Assembly: GCA_018262195.1 (NCBI GenBank)
Contig: JAGTRS010000007.1
Coordinates: 62,001-126,000 of the forward strand
DNA length: 64,000 nt
Direction of reading: 5' to 3'
DNA from: Pseudomonadota bacterium
GTDB taxonomy: Bacteria > Pseudomonadota > Gammaproteobacteria > Burkholderiales > Rhodocyclaceae
In this document: one piece after another, positions 50,089-59,546 of the stretch
Layout: every line of letters begins with the position of its first letter
How positions within the stretch are numbered: the first letter of the stretch is position 1
Translations under genes and position numbers: made by a program
Notes under the pieces: generated by a model
Seen by the model: the letters and a program-made list of their open reading frames with translations, nothing else
Told to the model about the DNA's origin: nothing
The model's database searches: none

Positions 50089-52172
50089 GGGCGAGCCGAC
50101 CAGCGAGCGCGAAACTCGGCCGGGGCTACCGCTTTACCATGCAGAAAACCCTGCAACTGCTCGCAGCCAAGACCACTCAGGAAGTCGGCTTGCTCGACTG
50201 TTTCCACCCCCTCCGCCACCACCTCGAAACCAAGACTCCTGGCCAATTCCATGATGGTCCGGATGATCGCCTCATCGCCGGTATTCCGGCCGATGCCCTC
50301 GACAAACGAGCGGTCAATCTTCAGTTGCTGGACTGGCAGCATCTTCAAGTAACTCAGGGAAGAATAACCCGTGCCGAAATCGTCAAGCGCCAGGCTGATT
50401 CCCAGATCACGGAGCCGCTCGAGCAGCGTAAAGGCATCTCCGACGGCCATGACCACGGATTCGGTCAGCTCCAGCTTGAGATGGGTTGGATCCATGCCGG
50501 TCTCATCAAGTATTTGGCCCAGCACGTCAATGAATTCGGGGCGTTCGAGTTGTTTGACGGAGAGATTGACCGAGACCTGCGGCAACTCGAAACCGCTTTC
50601 CCGCCAATGCATGAATTGCCGGCAGGTTTCGCGTAGCACCCAGTTGCCGAGCCCGATGATCAGCCCCGAATCTTCCGCCAGCGGAATGAAGCGCATCGGC
50701 AAGACCTGACCGAGTTCCGGACTGTTCCAGCGGACCAGTGCCTCAGCTCCAACCAGTTGGCCGCTCCGCGCGTCAACTTGCGGCTGGAGGTGCACCGACA
50801 GCTCTCCATTGTCGAGAGCGCGCCGCAGCAGATTTTCCATCTGGATACGTTCCTGCGCCTTCAGTGTCATTTCTGGCGTATAGAAATGGAAATTCCCGCG
50901 CCCGAGCATTTTGGCCCGATACATTGCCGTATCGGCATTTCGCATCAGATCAAGCACGCTATTGCCATCGCTCGGACATAGGCTGATGCCGACCGATGCC
51001 GACAGAAAGAGTTCGTGATCTCCCAGCTTGAACGGGTATTCGAATGCAGCAATGATTTCGCGCGCCAGCAGTTCGACGTCGTCTTCGCTGCGCACCGCCT
51101 CCATCAGACAGATGAATTCGTCACCGCCCAGACGAGCCAGCATGTCGATCAGCCGAACATGCTCGGACAGACGGGAGGCCACTGAAACGAGCAGTTCGTC
51201 GCCAACGCCATGGCCCAGGGAATCATTGACCTGTTTGAATTGATCAAGATCGATGAACAGGACGGCCAGCTTTTCGCCATGACGCTTGCTTTCGCTGAGG
51301 CTTTCCTCAAGCCGCTCGATAAAACATCGACGGTTGGCCAGCCCGGTCAGAGGATCGTGATAGGCCAGATAATTGAGCTTGCTTTGCGCCTGCCGACGCT
51401 CCGAAATTTCGCCTTCGAGCTGGCTGTTGGTCCGCTTCAACTCCTCGGTACGTGCCGCCACCTGGATTTCCAGCGTATCGCGCGCAGCCTTGATGCGTCC
51501 CTCCTGATCTTCCAGAATGCCTTGTGCCCGTCGAACGACAAGGAACTGCATCAGGTAGAGCACGGCGAACACCAGCACCACGGCTGCTGTAACCCACCAC
51601 AGGTTTCGATTCAGCTGGGTGACGAAAGGCGTGACGTTCTGGTAGAGCTCAAAGGCACCCTCGACCGCGTGGTCTTTGCCGACAATGGGAATGTAGCTCG
51701 ACAGCACGTCGACTTCAGACAACTGTCCCTCGAAGGTATCGATGGTGTTTCGATGTGTCAGCTCGCTGCTGACCGAACCATTGATCGCTGCCCGGAAACC
51801 GGGGTTCTGCAGCCCGCTCTCACCGATTTGTCCCGAATCGGTCGAGAAAATGGTGCTTCCCAGACGGTTGTACACCTTGACCTTGATCACCGCGGTATCC
51901 CGCATCAGATCATGCACTGTGGCTTGCAACTGAAGGGTTTCCTCCGTCACCTGGCTGGAGTGGATGTCCTTCCCCACCGCATCGCCGATCAACGACGCCA
52001 GGGGTTCGCGCAGGGAGTTCTGGAAGACCTGCGCCATTGCGATGTTTCGGCTCTCGGCCAGATTCTGCATCTGGAGCAGTGAAAGCCGTTGGTACAGGGG
52101 GCCAAGCACCCCAGCTGCCAACACGATGAGGATGAAACTGACCGTCGAGAAATAGCGCGAAAGATTAAACAT
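50085..52172 (-). CDS. Membrane GGDEF-EAL protein (cyclic di-GMP turnover)
   Basis: A 695-residue sensor with membrane helices at about residues 10-26 and 192-212 around a periplasmic domain of about 165 residues. A coiled coil follows. The GGDEF domain has an intact GGDEF at 349-353 and an RLID I-site-like motif five residues before it. The EAL domain has EAL at 477-479, plus DDFGTGYSSL, KIDRSF and VVAEGVET. Both catalytic domains look intact, so it may make or degrade cyclic di-GMP. It ends in a 4-base overlap with the YbbP-type permease. Confidence 0.94.
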   Translation of the reverse strand: MFNLSRYFSTVSFILIVLAAGVLGPLYQRLSLLQMQNLAESRNIAMAQVFQNSLREPLASLIGDAVGKDIHSSQVTEETLQLQATVHDLMRDTAVIKVKVYNRLGSTIFSTDSGQIGESGLQNPGFRAAINGSVSSELTHRNTIDTFEGQLSEVDVLSSYIPIVGKDHAVEGAFELYQNVTPFVTQLNRNLWWVTAAVVLVFAVLYLMQFLVVRRAQGILEDQEGRIKAARDTLEIQVAARTEELKRTNSQLEGEISERRQAQSKLNYLAYHDPLTGLANRRCFIERLEESLSESKRHGEKLAVLFIDLDQFKQVNDSLGHGVGDELLVSVASRLSEHVRLIDMLARLGGDEFICLMEAVRSEDDVELLAREIIAAFEYPFKLGDHELFLSASVGISLCPSDGNSVLDLMRNADTAMYRAKMLGRGNFHFYTPEMTLKAQERIQMENLLRRALDNGELSVHLQPQVDARSGQLVGAEALVRWNSPELGQVLPMRFIPLAEDSGLIIGLGNWVLRETCRQFMHWRESGFELPQVSVNLSVKQLERPEFIDVLGQILDETGMDPTHLKLELTESVVMAVGDAFTLLERLRDLGISLALDDFGTGYSSLSYLKMLPVQQLKIDRSFVEGIGRNTGDEAIIRTIMELARSLGFEVVAEGVETVEQADFLSGLGCEQLQGFLHGKAVAPAEFRARWSARP

Positions 52173-52199
52173 ATATGCCGAAGGGAATACTCTGCGAGC

Positions 52200-53564
52200 T
52201 TATTCCATCTCGCGTATTCGCGCTACCGCCTCCTCGACCCGTTTGACCGCAACGACTTCCATGCCGGGGATTCCCTGCTTGGGGCGATTGGCCTCCGGAA
52301 TCAGGGCGCGGGTAAAGCCCAGCTTGGCGGCTTCCTTCAAACGCTCCTGACCGCGTGGAGCCGGACGGATCTCGCCGGCCAAACCAACTTCACCAAATAC
52401 TATAAGTTTCGATGGTAATGGTTTGTTTTTTAATGAAGAGGTGATTGATAGAAGCACCGCCAGATCGGCTGCAGGCTCGGTGATCTTGACCCCGCCCACT
52501 GCGTTCACGAATACGTCCTGATCGAAACAGACAATGCCGGCATGTCGATGCAGGACCGCCAGCAGCATGGCCAGCCGCTGCGGGTCAAGGCCGACCGTCA
52601 GACGCCTAGGGTTGCCGTGCGAGGTATCGACCAGGGCCTGAATTTCAACCAGCAAGGGACGCGTTCCCTCCTGCGTGACCATCACACAGGAGCCGGCCAC
52701 ATCCTGGCCATGCTGGGAGAGGAATAGGGCCGATGGATTGCTGACCCCCTTGAGGCCGGTTTCAGTCATCGCAAAAACGCCAATTTCGTTGACTGCGCCA
52801 AAGCGGTTCTTGACGGCCCGAACGAGCCGGAAGCTCGAATGGGTATCCCCCTCGAAATAGAGCACGGTATCGACGATATGCTCGAGCACGCGTGGCCCGG
52901 CCAGGGCGCCTTCCTTGGTCACGTGACCGACCAGAATGACCGTAATGCCCGCCTGCTTGGCCAGCCGGGTCAGCTGCGCCGCACATTCACGGACTTGAGC
53001 CACCGACCCCGGTGCGCTGGAAAGCTGATCCGACCACAGCGTCTGGATCGAATCGATAACTGCTACGACAGGCTTTTCGGCCTGTAAGGTGGCAAGAATC
53101 CTTTCAAGATTGATCTCTGCCATCAATTGCAGACGACGCGTATCCAGCCCCAGGCGGCGAGCCCGCAAGGCCACCTGCTCACCAGACTCTTCGCCGCTGA
53201 CGTAAAGCACCTTGTTAGCGAGCGACAGATGCGCCAGCGCCTGCAACAGCAGCGTGCTCTTGCCGATCCCCGGGTCACCGCCGATCAAAACAACGGCGCC
53301 ATTGACCAGCCCGCCACCGAGCGCCCGGTCGAATTCGCCGACGCCGGTGGCGATGCGGTCGACTTCGCGCGCTTCGATTTCCGACAGATTCTGCAGCCTG
53401 GCAGTTGGTGCCAGCGACTCGAAACGGCTGTTGGTCGGGGATTTCTCCGCGACTATCTCGACCAGGGTGTTCCAATCATTGCAGCCGGGACACTGCCCCT
53501 GCCACTTCGGGCTGGTTGCGCCGCACTCGGTACAGGAATAGATGGTTTTGACCTTGGCCATCAT
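52200..53564 (-). CDS. radA: DNA repair protein RadA
   Basis: RadA is a RecA-like branch-migration ATPase in homologous recombination. The 454-residue protein has an N-terminal zinc finger (YSCTECGATSPKWQGQCPGC), Walker A GGDPGIGKSTLLLQ, the RadA-specific KNRFGAVNEIGVFAM (KNRFG motif) and a Lon-like C-terminal domain. The start at 53564 overlaps the alr stop as ATGA; any longer frame lies inside alr. Confidence 0.96.
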   Translation of the reverse strand: MMAKVKTIYSCTECGATSPKWQGQCPGCNDWNTLVEIVAEKSPTNSRFESLAPTARLQNLSEIEAREVDRIATGVGEFDRALGGGLVNGAVVLIGGDPGIGKSTLLLQALAHLSLANKVLYVSGEESGEQVALRARRLGLDTRRLQLMAEINLERILATLQAEKPVVAVIDSIQTLWSDQLSSAPGSVAQVRECAAQLTRLAKQAGITVILVGHVTKEGALAGPRVLEHIVDTVLYFEGDTHSSFRLVRAVKNRFGAVNEIGVFAMTETGLKGVSNPSALFLSQHGQDVAGSCVMVTQEGTRPLLVEIQALVDTSHGNPRRLTVGLDPQRLAMLLAVLHRHAGIVCFDQDVFVNAVGGVKITEPAADLAVLLSITSSLKNKPLPSKLIVFGEVGLAGEIRPAPRGQERLKEAAKLGFTRALIPEANRPKQGIPGMEVVAVKRVEEAVARIREME

Positions 53565-54673
53565 GGGCGCCCTGCCACGTCGGGCTGGTCCACTACGACC
53601 GGCACGCGCGGCGCCACGGCGCAGAACAGCTCGTAGGCAATGGTCCCGGCTGCAGTCGCCACTTCGTCGGCAGGCACGGTACCGGCAATGCCCTGCCCCC
53701 ACAGCGTCACCGGCGAACCGATGCCTGCTTCGGGGATATCCGTCAGGTCGCAAGCCAGCATGTCCATCGAAACCCGGCCGACAGTGCGCGTCCGTCGTCC
53801 CATGACGGCGATGGGTGTGCCGGTCGGTGCGTGACGCGGATAACCGTCGGCATAGCCGCAGGCAACGACACCAATCCGCATTGCCCGGTCGGCGGTAAAC
53901 GTGCCGCCATAACCAACCCGATCCCCCGCTGCCAGTTCCTGGACACCGATGATGGCGCTCTCCAGCGTCATCACCGACTGCAACCCCAGCTCAACCGCGC
54001 TTTGATCGGCGAACGGGCTGGCGCCATAAAGCATGATGCCCGGCCGAACCCAGTCACCGTGAGCATCGGGGTGGCGCAGAATGGCCGCTGAGTTACCGAG
54101 ACTCACCGGCCCCGCCCAATCCCCGGCCAGCTTGCGAAAGCCCTCCAATTGCCAGCTTACGCCCCGCTCACCATCTGCTTCGGCAAAGTGGGTCATCAAG
54201 GTGACATCAACCTGTGGCAACTGCTGGAGTGTCTCCCAGGCCTTGGGCAAGGTCGTCGCCGTAAAACCCAGGCGGTTCATGCCGGTATTGAGCTTCAGGC
54301 ACAAGGAGATCGGGGTATCGAACCGGCCATTGCGGACGAGCAATTCCAGCTGTTCGGGACAATGAATGACGCTGGTCAGACGGTGTTCGATAACGGCGCG
54401 CGCATCGCGAGCACTGAATATCCCCTCCAGCATCAGGATAGGCTGGGTAACCCCGGCCTCCCGCAGGGCGACAGCGTTTTCGCATTCCAACAAGGCGAAG
54501 CCATCAGCTTCGTTGCGCAAGGCATCGACGGCGCGCCATTGGCCGTGCCCATAGGCATTGGCCTTGATCACGGCCCACGCCTTCGACTGGGGAGCATGGC
54601 GCTTGGCCAAGCGGTAGTTGTGAAGAATCGCCGCCGGCGCAATGCGCGCGCGGATGGGACGCGAAGTTTTCAT
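53561..54673 (-). CDS. alr: Alanine racemase
   Basis: The PLP enzyme that makes D-alanine for peptidoglycan. The 370-residue protein has the PLP lysine in AVIKANAYGHGQW, the catalytic tyrosine in VGYGGTF, and the C-terminal VSMDMLACDLTD. It sits between lysR and radA with 4-base overlaps on both sides. Confidence 0.96.
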   Translation of the reverse strand: MKTSRPIRARIAPAAILHNYRLAKRHAPQSKAWAVIKANAYGHGQWRAVDALRNEADGFALLECENAVALREAGVTQPILMLEGIFSARDARAVIEHRLTSVIHCPEQLELLVRNGRFDTPISLCLKLNTGMNRLGFTATTLPKAWETLQQLPQVDVTLMTHFAEADGERGVSWQLEGFRKLAGDWAGPVSLGNSAAILRHPDAHGDWVRPGIMLYGASPFADQSAVELGLQSVMTLESAIIGVQELAAGDRVGYGGTFTADRAMRIGVVACGYADGYPRHAPTGTPIAVMGRRTRTVGRVSMDMLACDLTDIPEAGIGSPVTLWGQGIAGTVPADEVATAAGTIAYELFCAVAPRVPVVVDQPDVAGRP

Positions 54674-55572
54674 AAAGCCAGTTCTTTCAGCTTGCCTTTG
54701 GCAAATTCAATGAAGGTTGCGCTCAGGCGCGACTGGAAACGGTCCTGCGGGAAAACAAGGTAAAGGCTGCGTTTCAAGGGCGGATTGAGCGGAATGGCAA
54801 TGAGTTCGCCCAACTGCGTTTCCTTTTCAACCACAGCCCGCGACACGATCGCGAAACCCAGGCCGGTCGAAACAACGCCTTTCAGGGCTTCCGGGCTACC
54901 GAGTTCCATTTGTGTCTTCAGATTTTCCGGCAGAATTTTGTGGTTTCGGAAATAGGTATCGGTAATTTCGCGAGTCCCGGAACCCGGCTCTCGCGAAATG
55001 AATTCGTATTCGGACAGCGTTTTAGGGGTAACCGACTTCATGCCGGCCAACGGGTAATCTGGCGCACAGATCGCCCTTAGCTCATCTTCGCAGCAGATCT
55101 GGCTGGTCAGTCCGTTCAATTTCGCCGTCGCTTCGATCAAGCCAATGTCGAGGGTATGTTCCGCTACCCGGTTCTCGATGCTTTCCGAATTGGCAACGAT
55201 CAAGCGAGCTCGGACCTGCGGATATAGCGCATTGAACTCACCCAGGACGCGGGGCAACATGAATTCGGCAATCGTCGTACTGGCGCCAACCAGCAGTGGG
55301 CCGCGCATTTCGCCGGTCATCTCGCCAAGCCTGATTTCCATCTCATCGGACAGCGCAAGAATCCGCTCAGCAAAGGAGAGCACCAGTTCGCCGGCCGGCG
55401 TCAGGGAAATGCCGCCATGCCGCCGTTCGAACAGCCGCGTGCTGTACTGCTCCTCCAGTTGCTTGATCTGAAAGGTCACGGCCGGCTGCGTCATGAACAA
55501 GGCGTCGGCAGCCCGTGTAAAACTCAGATGTTTGGCGACGGCATGAAAGACCTGCAGACGCCGGTCAGCCAT
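54670..55572 (-). CDS. LysR-family transcriptional regulator
   Basis: A 300-residue LysR-type regulator. The N-terminal winged helix is clear (FHAVAKHLSFTRAADALFMT and QPAVTFQIKQLEEQ), followed by a two-lobed effector domain with LLVGASTTIAEFMLP and GLGFAIVSRAV. The C-terminal half resembles CysB/CbbR-type proteins but the effector cannot be told. ATG at 55572 (MADRRLQVF) is preferred. It is divergent from lplT (about 170 bases) and coupled to alr, so it may control either. Confidence 0.9.
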   Translation of the reverse strand: MADRRLQVFHAVAKHLSFTRAADALFMTQPAVTFQIKQLEEQYSTRLFERRHGGISLTPAGELVLSFAERILALSDEMEIRLGEMTGEMRGPLLVGASTTIAEFMLPRVLGEFNALYPQVRARLIVANSESIENRVAEHTLDIGLIEATAKLNGLTSQICCEDELRAICAPDYPLAGMKSVTPKTLSEYEFISREPGSGTREITDTYFRNHKILPENLKTQMELGSPEALKGVVSTGLGFAIVSRAVVEKETQLGELIAIPLNPPLKRSLYLVFPQDRFQSRLSATFIEFAKGKLKELAL

Positions 55573-55745
55573 GATGTTTCTCCCAGATGGTGTGCGGCCG
55601 ATATTCAATCACATTCCGCCTCGTTTCCGGATGGTGAGTTCAATTTTGGCCAAAATTTTGGGCCAGACCGCAGCCTTTGCCAGTTGTCATCACCCCTTAA
55701 CCAAGCCGACACAAACTCGGTGTTTTGGGCCACACCGGCGAGATA

Positions 55746-57101
55746 ATGCACAACCCCGACGACTGCGCAAGCCTTGCGCCCAATCCTGAGCGTGGTATAA
55801 ACCTTGCCCAAAGTCATATAAGAGACAAATTCTTCGTGCCGTTCGGCTTCTACATCATCATGGCTGCGCAGTTTTTTTCCGCGCTTGCCGACAACGCCCT
55901 CCTGATTGCCGCCATCGCCGCCCTGCGCGAGATGCAGGCGCCTTCGGAATACGAACCGCTCCTCAAGACTTTCTTCACCGTTTCCTATGTGCTGCTGGCA
56001 GCTTTTGTCGGTGCCTTCGCTGACTCCATGCCCAAGTGGCGGGTGATGTTCATCAGCAACAGCATCAAGATCGTCGGCTGCAGCATGATGTTCTTCGGCG
56101 CCCATCCTCTGGTCGCCTACGCCGTGGTCGGCCTGGGCGCTGCCGCCTACTCGCCGGCCAAGTACGGCATCCTGACCGAATACCTGCCGCATCGCCTGCT
56201 CGTCGTGGCCAATGGATGGATCGAGGGGCTAACCGTCGGCGCGATCATCCTCGGCGTCGTAATCGGCGGCACATTGATTCGCCCCGAAATAGCGCAGCAA
56301 CTGTTGGCTTTCGATTTCCCGCTATTCGATACTGGCGTCGATACGGTCGGCGAAATGGCGCTCTCCGTGGTTGCTGTGCTTTACGTGCTTGCCGCGATCT
56401 TCAACCTGTACGTTCCGGACACCGGGGTTGACCACAAGCAACTGAAGAAGAATCCGATCTTCCTGATCCACGAGTTCAATCACTGCCTGGCACTGCTCTG
56501 GCGCGACAAACTCGGTCAAATCTCGCTGGCTGTCACTACGCTGTTCTGGGGTGCCGGAGCGACGCTGCAGTTTATCGTCATCAAGTGGTCCGAGGTCGCG
56601 CTCGGCCTTGATCTATCCAAGTCGTCGATGCTGCAGGGGGTCGTTGCCGTCGGCGTCGCCGCCGGGGCGATCATCGCCGCGAAGTTCATTACACTGCGCA
56701 AGTCGGTTCGCGTCATCCCGCTCGGCATCGCCATGGGGCTGATCGTGCTGGTCATGAACTTCGTCGGCAGTCTTTGGCTGGCTGTGCCGCTGCTCATACT
56801 CATTGGTGGCTTGTCTGGTTTCTTTGTCGTGCCGATGAATGCGCTACTCCAGCATCGCGGCCACATCCTGATGGGCGCCGGCCACTCGATCGCCGTCCAG
56901 AACTTCAACGAAAACATCTCCATCCTGATCATGACCGGGCTGTATTACCTGATGATCAAGATGGATCTGTCGATCTACTGGGTCGTCACGATGTTCGGGC
57001 TGTTCGTCAGCGGCCTGATGTACATCATCCGCCAACGCCACTTCGCTAACCAGGCCGAGCAGGACGATGTCCAGCACCTGGACGACTCAGCGCACCACTA
57101 A
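55746..57101 (+). CDS. lplT: Lysophospholipid transporter LplT
   Basis: A 451-residue MFS protein predicted to flip lysophospholipids across the inner membrane. It starts its membrane domain with FFVPFGFYIIMAAQFFSAL, has FSALADNALLIAAIAAL, and shows AAYSPAKYGILTEYLP, a family signature. About 12 membrane segments are visible. No acyltransferase (aas) is fused or adjacent. ATG at 55746 is chosen; an upstream in-frame start at 55725 is possible. Confidence 0.9.
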   Translation: MHNPDDCASLAPNPERGINLAQSHIRDKFFVPFGFYIIMAAQFFSALADNALLIAAIAALREMQAPSEYEPLLKTFFTVSYVLLAAFVGAFADSMPKWRVMFISNSIKIVGCSMMFFGAHPLVAYAVVGLGAAAYSPAKYGILTEYLPHRLLVVANGWIEGLTVGAIILGVVIGGTLIRPEIAQQLLAFDFPLFDTGVDTVGEMALSVVAVLYVLAAIFNLYVPDTGVDHKQLKKNPIFLIHEFNHCLALLWRDKLGQISLAVTTLFWGAGATLQFIVIKWSEVALGLDLSKSSMLQGVVAVGVAAGAIIAAKFITLRKSVRVIPLGIAMGLIVLVMNFVGSLWLAVPLLILIGGLSGFFVVPMNALLQHRGHILMGAGHSIAVQNFNENISILIMTGLYYLMIKMDLSIYWVVTMFGLFVSGLMYIIRQRHFANQAEQDDVQHLDDSAHH

Positions 57102-57116
57102 GCGCACCTGCAGGGC

Positions 57117-57905
57117 CTAGAAAGGCAGTTCAGGCGTCATCTGCTCACGCAGCGTTCGACGGGCGAAGAGCAGGTCTTCCCAGGCCTTGGCCTTGTCCGG
57201 CAGGTTGCGCAGCAAATAAGCCGGGTGGTAGGTCACCACGACCGGAATTCCCGCAAACTCGAAGCGTTTTCCACGCAAGGATGCCAGGGCCTTGTCGTCA
57301 TGCAGCACAGCATGAACAGCAGCCTTGCCAAGCAGCACAATGACCCTCGGCTTGAGCAAGGCAATCTGCCGCTCCAGATACGGCCAGCAGGCGGCCATTT
57401 CCGCAGCCTCAGGCGTGCGGTTGCCGGGCGGCCGGCACTTGACCGCGTTGGCGATGTAAACCCGGTTGCCGCGCGCGATGTCAAGCGAAGCCAGCATGTT
57501 GTCGAGCAACTTGCCAGCCTGTCCAACGAAAGGCTCGCCCTTGACATCCTCTTCTGCCCCCGGGCCTTCGCCGATGAACAACCATTCCGGGCTGGTATCA
57601 CCAACACCCAGTACCGCCTGCTTGCGCTGCTCGCACAAGGGACAGGCCCGGCACTCGGCGACCTGTCGCGCCAAGGCTGGCCAATCCAGGGCATCGACGG
57701 CTGTTGCCGGCGGACGGGGCTGATGAGCCTGAGGTTGCGCGGGAGCAGTTGGTGCCTCGGTGATCTGAGGCGTGGCCGCTGTTGCGGTAATGGCTTCGGC
57801 CTCCGGTACAGCTTCAGGTGCAGAAGCTGGTGGCGAGGAATCGCGCAAAACCCAGATTGGGGAAATGCCCATCTCGACCAGCATCTGCTCGCGGCTCAAA
57901 CTCAT
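57117..57905 (-). CDS. Uracil-DNA glycosylase, family 4
   Basis: A 262-residue [4Fe-4S] uracil-DNA glycosylase. Residues about 25-80 are a low-complexity Ala/Pro linker. The catalytic domain has the cluster cysteines in [15 protein letters not shown] and CWPYL, the active-site motif [17 protein letters not shown] and the second motif [10 protein letters not shown]. It overlaps rimI by 4 bases. With the protein at 1018-1665 the window encodes two different iron-sulfur uracil glycosylases. Confidence 0.93.
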   Translation of the reverse strand: MSLSREQMLVEMGISPIWVLRDSSPPASAPEAVPEAEAITATAATPQITEAPTAPAQPQAHQPRPPATAVDALDWPALARQVAECRACPLCEQRKQAVLGVGDTSPEWLFIGEGPGAEEDVKGEPFVGQAGKLLDNMLASLDIARGNRVYIANAVKCRPPGNRTPEAAEMAACWPYLERQIALLKPRVIVLLGKAAVHAVLHDDKALASLRGKRFEFAGIPVVVTYHPAYLLRNLPDKAKAWEDLLFARRTLREQMTPELPF

Positions 57906-58363
57906 GCCAGTTCCTTGTCAAAAATCAGGCCGTCCTCACGCCCGACCACAGCCGGATAATAGCCCTTGCGGACACCGATCTGGCGAAAGCCAAAATGTCG
58001 ATAAAGCTCTACCGCCCGCTCATTGGAGGGCCGCACCTCCAGAAACAGCTTGGCGGCGCCACCGAGCCGGGCGCATTCCATCGCATGCCGCAGCATCCGG
58101 GCGCCGTAGCCCTGTCCCTGATAGCGCTTGCAGACGCCGATATTGAGCAGATGGGCTTCATCGATCACCGACATCAGCACTGAAAATCCGATCAGGTCAC
58201 CGCCCAGCCGCAATACCCAGACGCTGTAGCCGGCTGTCAGCGAATCCTCGAAATTGCCGCGCGACCAGGGGAAAATCTGCAAGCTCGCCTCAAGCGAAGC
58301 GACCGAGTCGAGATCACGCTCATTCATCGGAAAAAACTCAGCGGCGAGCTTCAATCCGCTCAC
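57902..58363 (-). CDS. rimI: Ribosomal-protein-alanine N-acetyltransferase RimI
   Basis: A 153-residue GNAT acetyltransferase that modifies the N-terminal alanine of ribosomal protein S18 in E. coli. The acetyl-CoA loop is KRYQGQGYGARML, with FLEVRPSNERAVELYRHFGF in motif B. It is coupled to tsaB and the udg gene by 4-base overlaps, a conserved trio. Confidence 0.94.
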   Translation of the reverse strand: MSGLKLAAEFFPMNERDLDSVASLEASLQIFPWSRGNFEDSLTAGYSVWVLRLGGDLIGFSVLMSVIDEAHLLNIGVCKRYQGQGYGARMLRHAMECARLGGAAKLFLEVRPSNERAVELYRHFGFRQIGVRKGYYPAVVGREDGLIFDKELA

Positions 58364-59049
58364 GCCCGCCCGCCTTCAATGAGTCGTTCGGCCACCGTCT
58401 TGGCAACCTTGTCGCGTACATAGAGCGGTGCGGCCAGCGCTGCATCGAGCCCCTCGCCCTGCACTGCCCTTGGTGCGGCAATTTGAGCCACGACAGCAGC
58501 CGTTGGCACGATACCAGGCTGCGTCGCGACGTTGGCTGCGTTCAAACGCTCAAGCAAAGCAGGATAGGCGGTAATCGCATTGCCGCAGGCAAGCCATCCG
58601 GAATCAGTCGGCAGAGTGACGTCACCCGGCGCCGAAACACGAATTTCGCCCTCCAGCGCATAGCCGTCCGCTGCCAGCCGGTAGCTACCCGAATAGACTT
58701 CGCCCATCCGCGCATCAAGCAAAGCGAGCACGCGGTCCGCTCCGGCCATGGCAGCCATCGTCTCCAGGCTGGTAACGGGGATCAGCGGCAAATTGCTGGC
58801 CACCGCCAAACCCTGTGCCACGCCGCAGGCGACGCGGAGACCGGTAAAGGCGCCGGGACCAACGCCGAAAGCGATGGCGTCGAGTTGCGCTATTTTCACT
58901 CCCGCCTCAAGCAACAGTTCGCGGACCAGTGGTAACAGCGTTTCAGAATGTGAGCGCCCTGAGGGGCAAACTCGTTCGGAGACGACGCCATCACGCCATA
59001 GCGCGCAGGAACCGAGATCGGTGGAGGTTTCGAGAGCAAGAATCAACAT
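58360..59049 (-). CDS. tsaB: tRNA t6A37 biosynthesis protein TsaB
   Basis: TsaB partners TsaD in threonylcarbamoylation of A37 in ANN-decoding tRNAs. The 229-residue protein begins MLILALETSTDLGSCAL and has FGVGPGAFTGLRVACGVAQG, the diagnostic region. The start at 59049 fits the family; the longer frame does not. rimI follows with a 4-base overlap. Confidence 0.95.
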   Translation of the reverse strand: MLILALETSTDLGSCALWRDGVVSERVCPSGRSHSETLLPLVRELLLEAGVKIAQLDAIAFGVGPGAFTGLRVACGVAQGLAVASNLPLIPVTSLETMAAMAGADRVLALLDARMGEVYSGSYRLAADGYALEGEIRVSAPGDVTLPTDSGWLACGNAITAYPALLERLNAANVATQPGIVPTAAVVAQIAAPRAVQGEGLDAALAAPLYVRDKVAKTVAERLIEGGRA

Positions 59050-59087
59050 GGGCCGCCATTTTACCGGAGCTGCGGCCCGGCCGCGAT

Positions 59088-59387
59088 TCAATCTCGACGC
59101 CAGCCGCGCGCACCACCACGACCATCCCGTTGATCCTGCAAGCCTCGTTGCTCACGCATTTCGTCGCGCAGACGACGACGGTCTTCCGGAGGTACATCGC
59201 GCCAACGCGGCGGAGCGCCCTCTTCCCGGCGGATTTCCCGCTCCTGCTGCCAATGTTCGCGCATTTGCTGGCGCATCTGGCGGCGCTCGTCCGGCGGCAG
59301 ATCGCGCCAATACCCTTGCGCCCACACATTACTCACCGAGCCAAGCAGGCTCAGCAGCAACAGGGACAACGCAAGACGACGTTTCAT
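59088..59387 (-). CDS. Small Arg/Glu-rich secreted protein (DUF3106-like)
   Basis: A 99-residue precursor with a signal peptide (MKRRLALSLLLLSLLGSVSN, then VWAQ). The mature part is dominated by helical repeats of the form W-R-D-x-P-P-E-[DE]-R-R, twice (YWRDLPPDERRQMR and RWRDVPPEDRRRLR). This resembles DUF3106-type or Spy/CpxP-like helical periplasmic proteins. The function is unknown. It is upstream of tsaB and divergent from the ompR-type gene, from which a link to envelope stress could be guessed but not shown. Confidence 0.7.
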   Translation of the reverse strand: MKRRLALSLLLLSLLGSVSNVWAQGYWRDLPPDERRQMRQQMREHWQQEREIRREEGAPPRWRDVPPEDRRRLRDEMREQRGLQDQRDGRGGARGWRRD

Positions 59388-59546
59388 GGTGGCGAATACA
59401 GGCTGGGTTTCAGATGCAATCATTGTCCATCGCCCAGCAGCAGGCAAGCGACTCGAAATGTAAGAATATGTTTCCCGGCCAACCACCGACAATCCTTGTT
59501 ACCATTTGCCGCGATTCATTCACTGTATGCCCTTATCCTTGCCAGC

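Noticed and set aside
51210-52082. 290-codon open frame antisense to the GGDEF-EAL gene
   Set aside because: The GGDEF-EAL protein on the opposite strand has intact motifs, so this is a shadow.
58929-59546. Long N-terminal extension of the OmpR-type regulator
   Set aside because: The receiver domain begins at 59547, and the upstream codons overlap tsaB and the DUF3106-like gene on the other strand with no domain.
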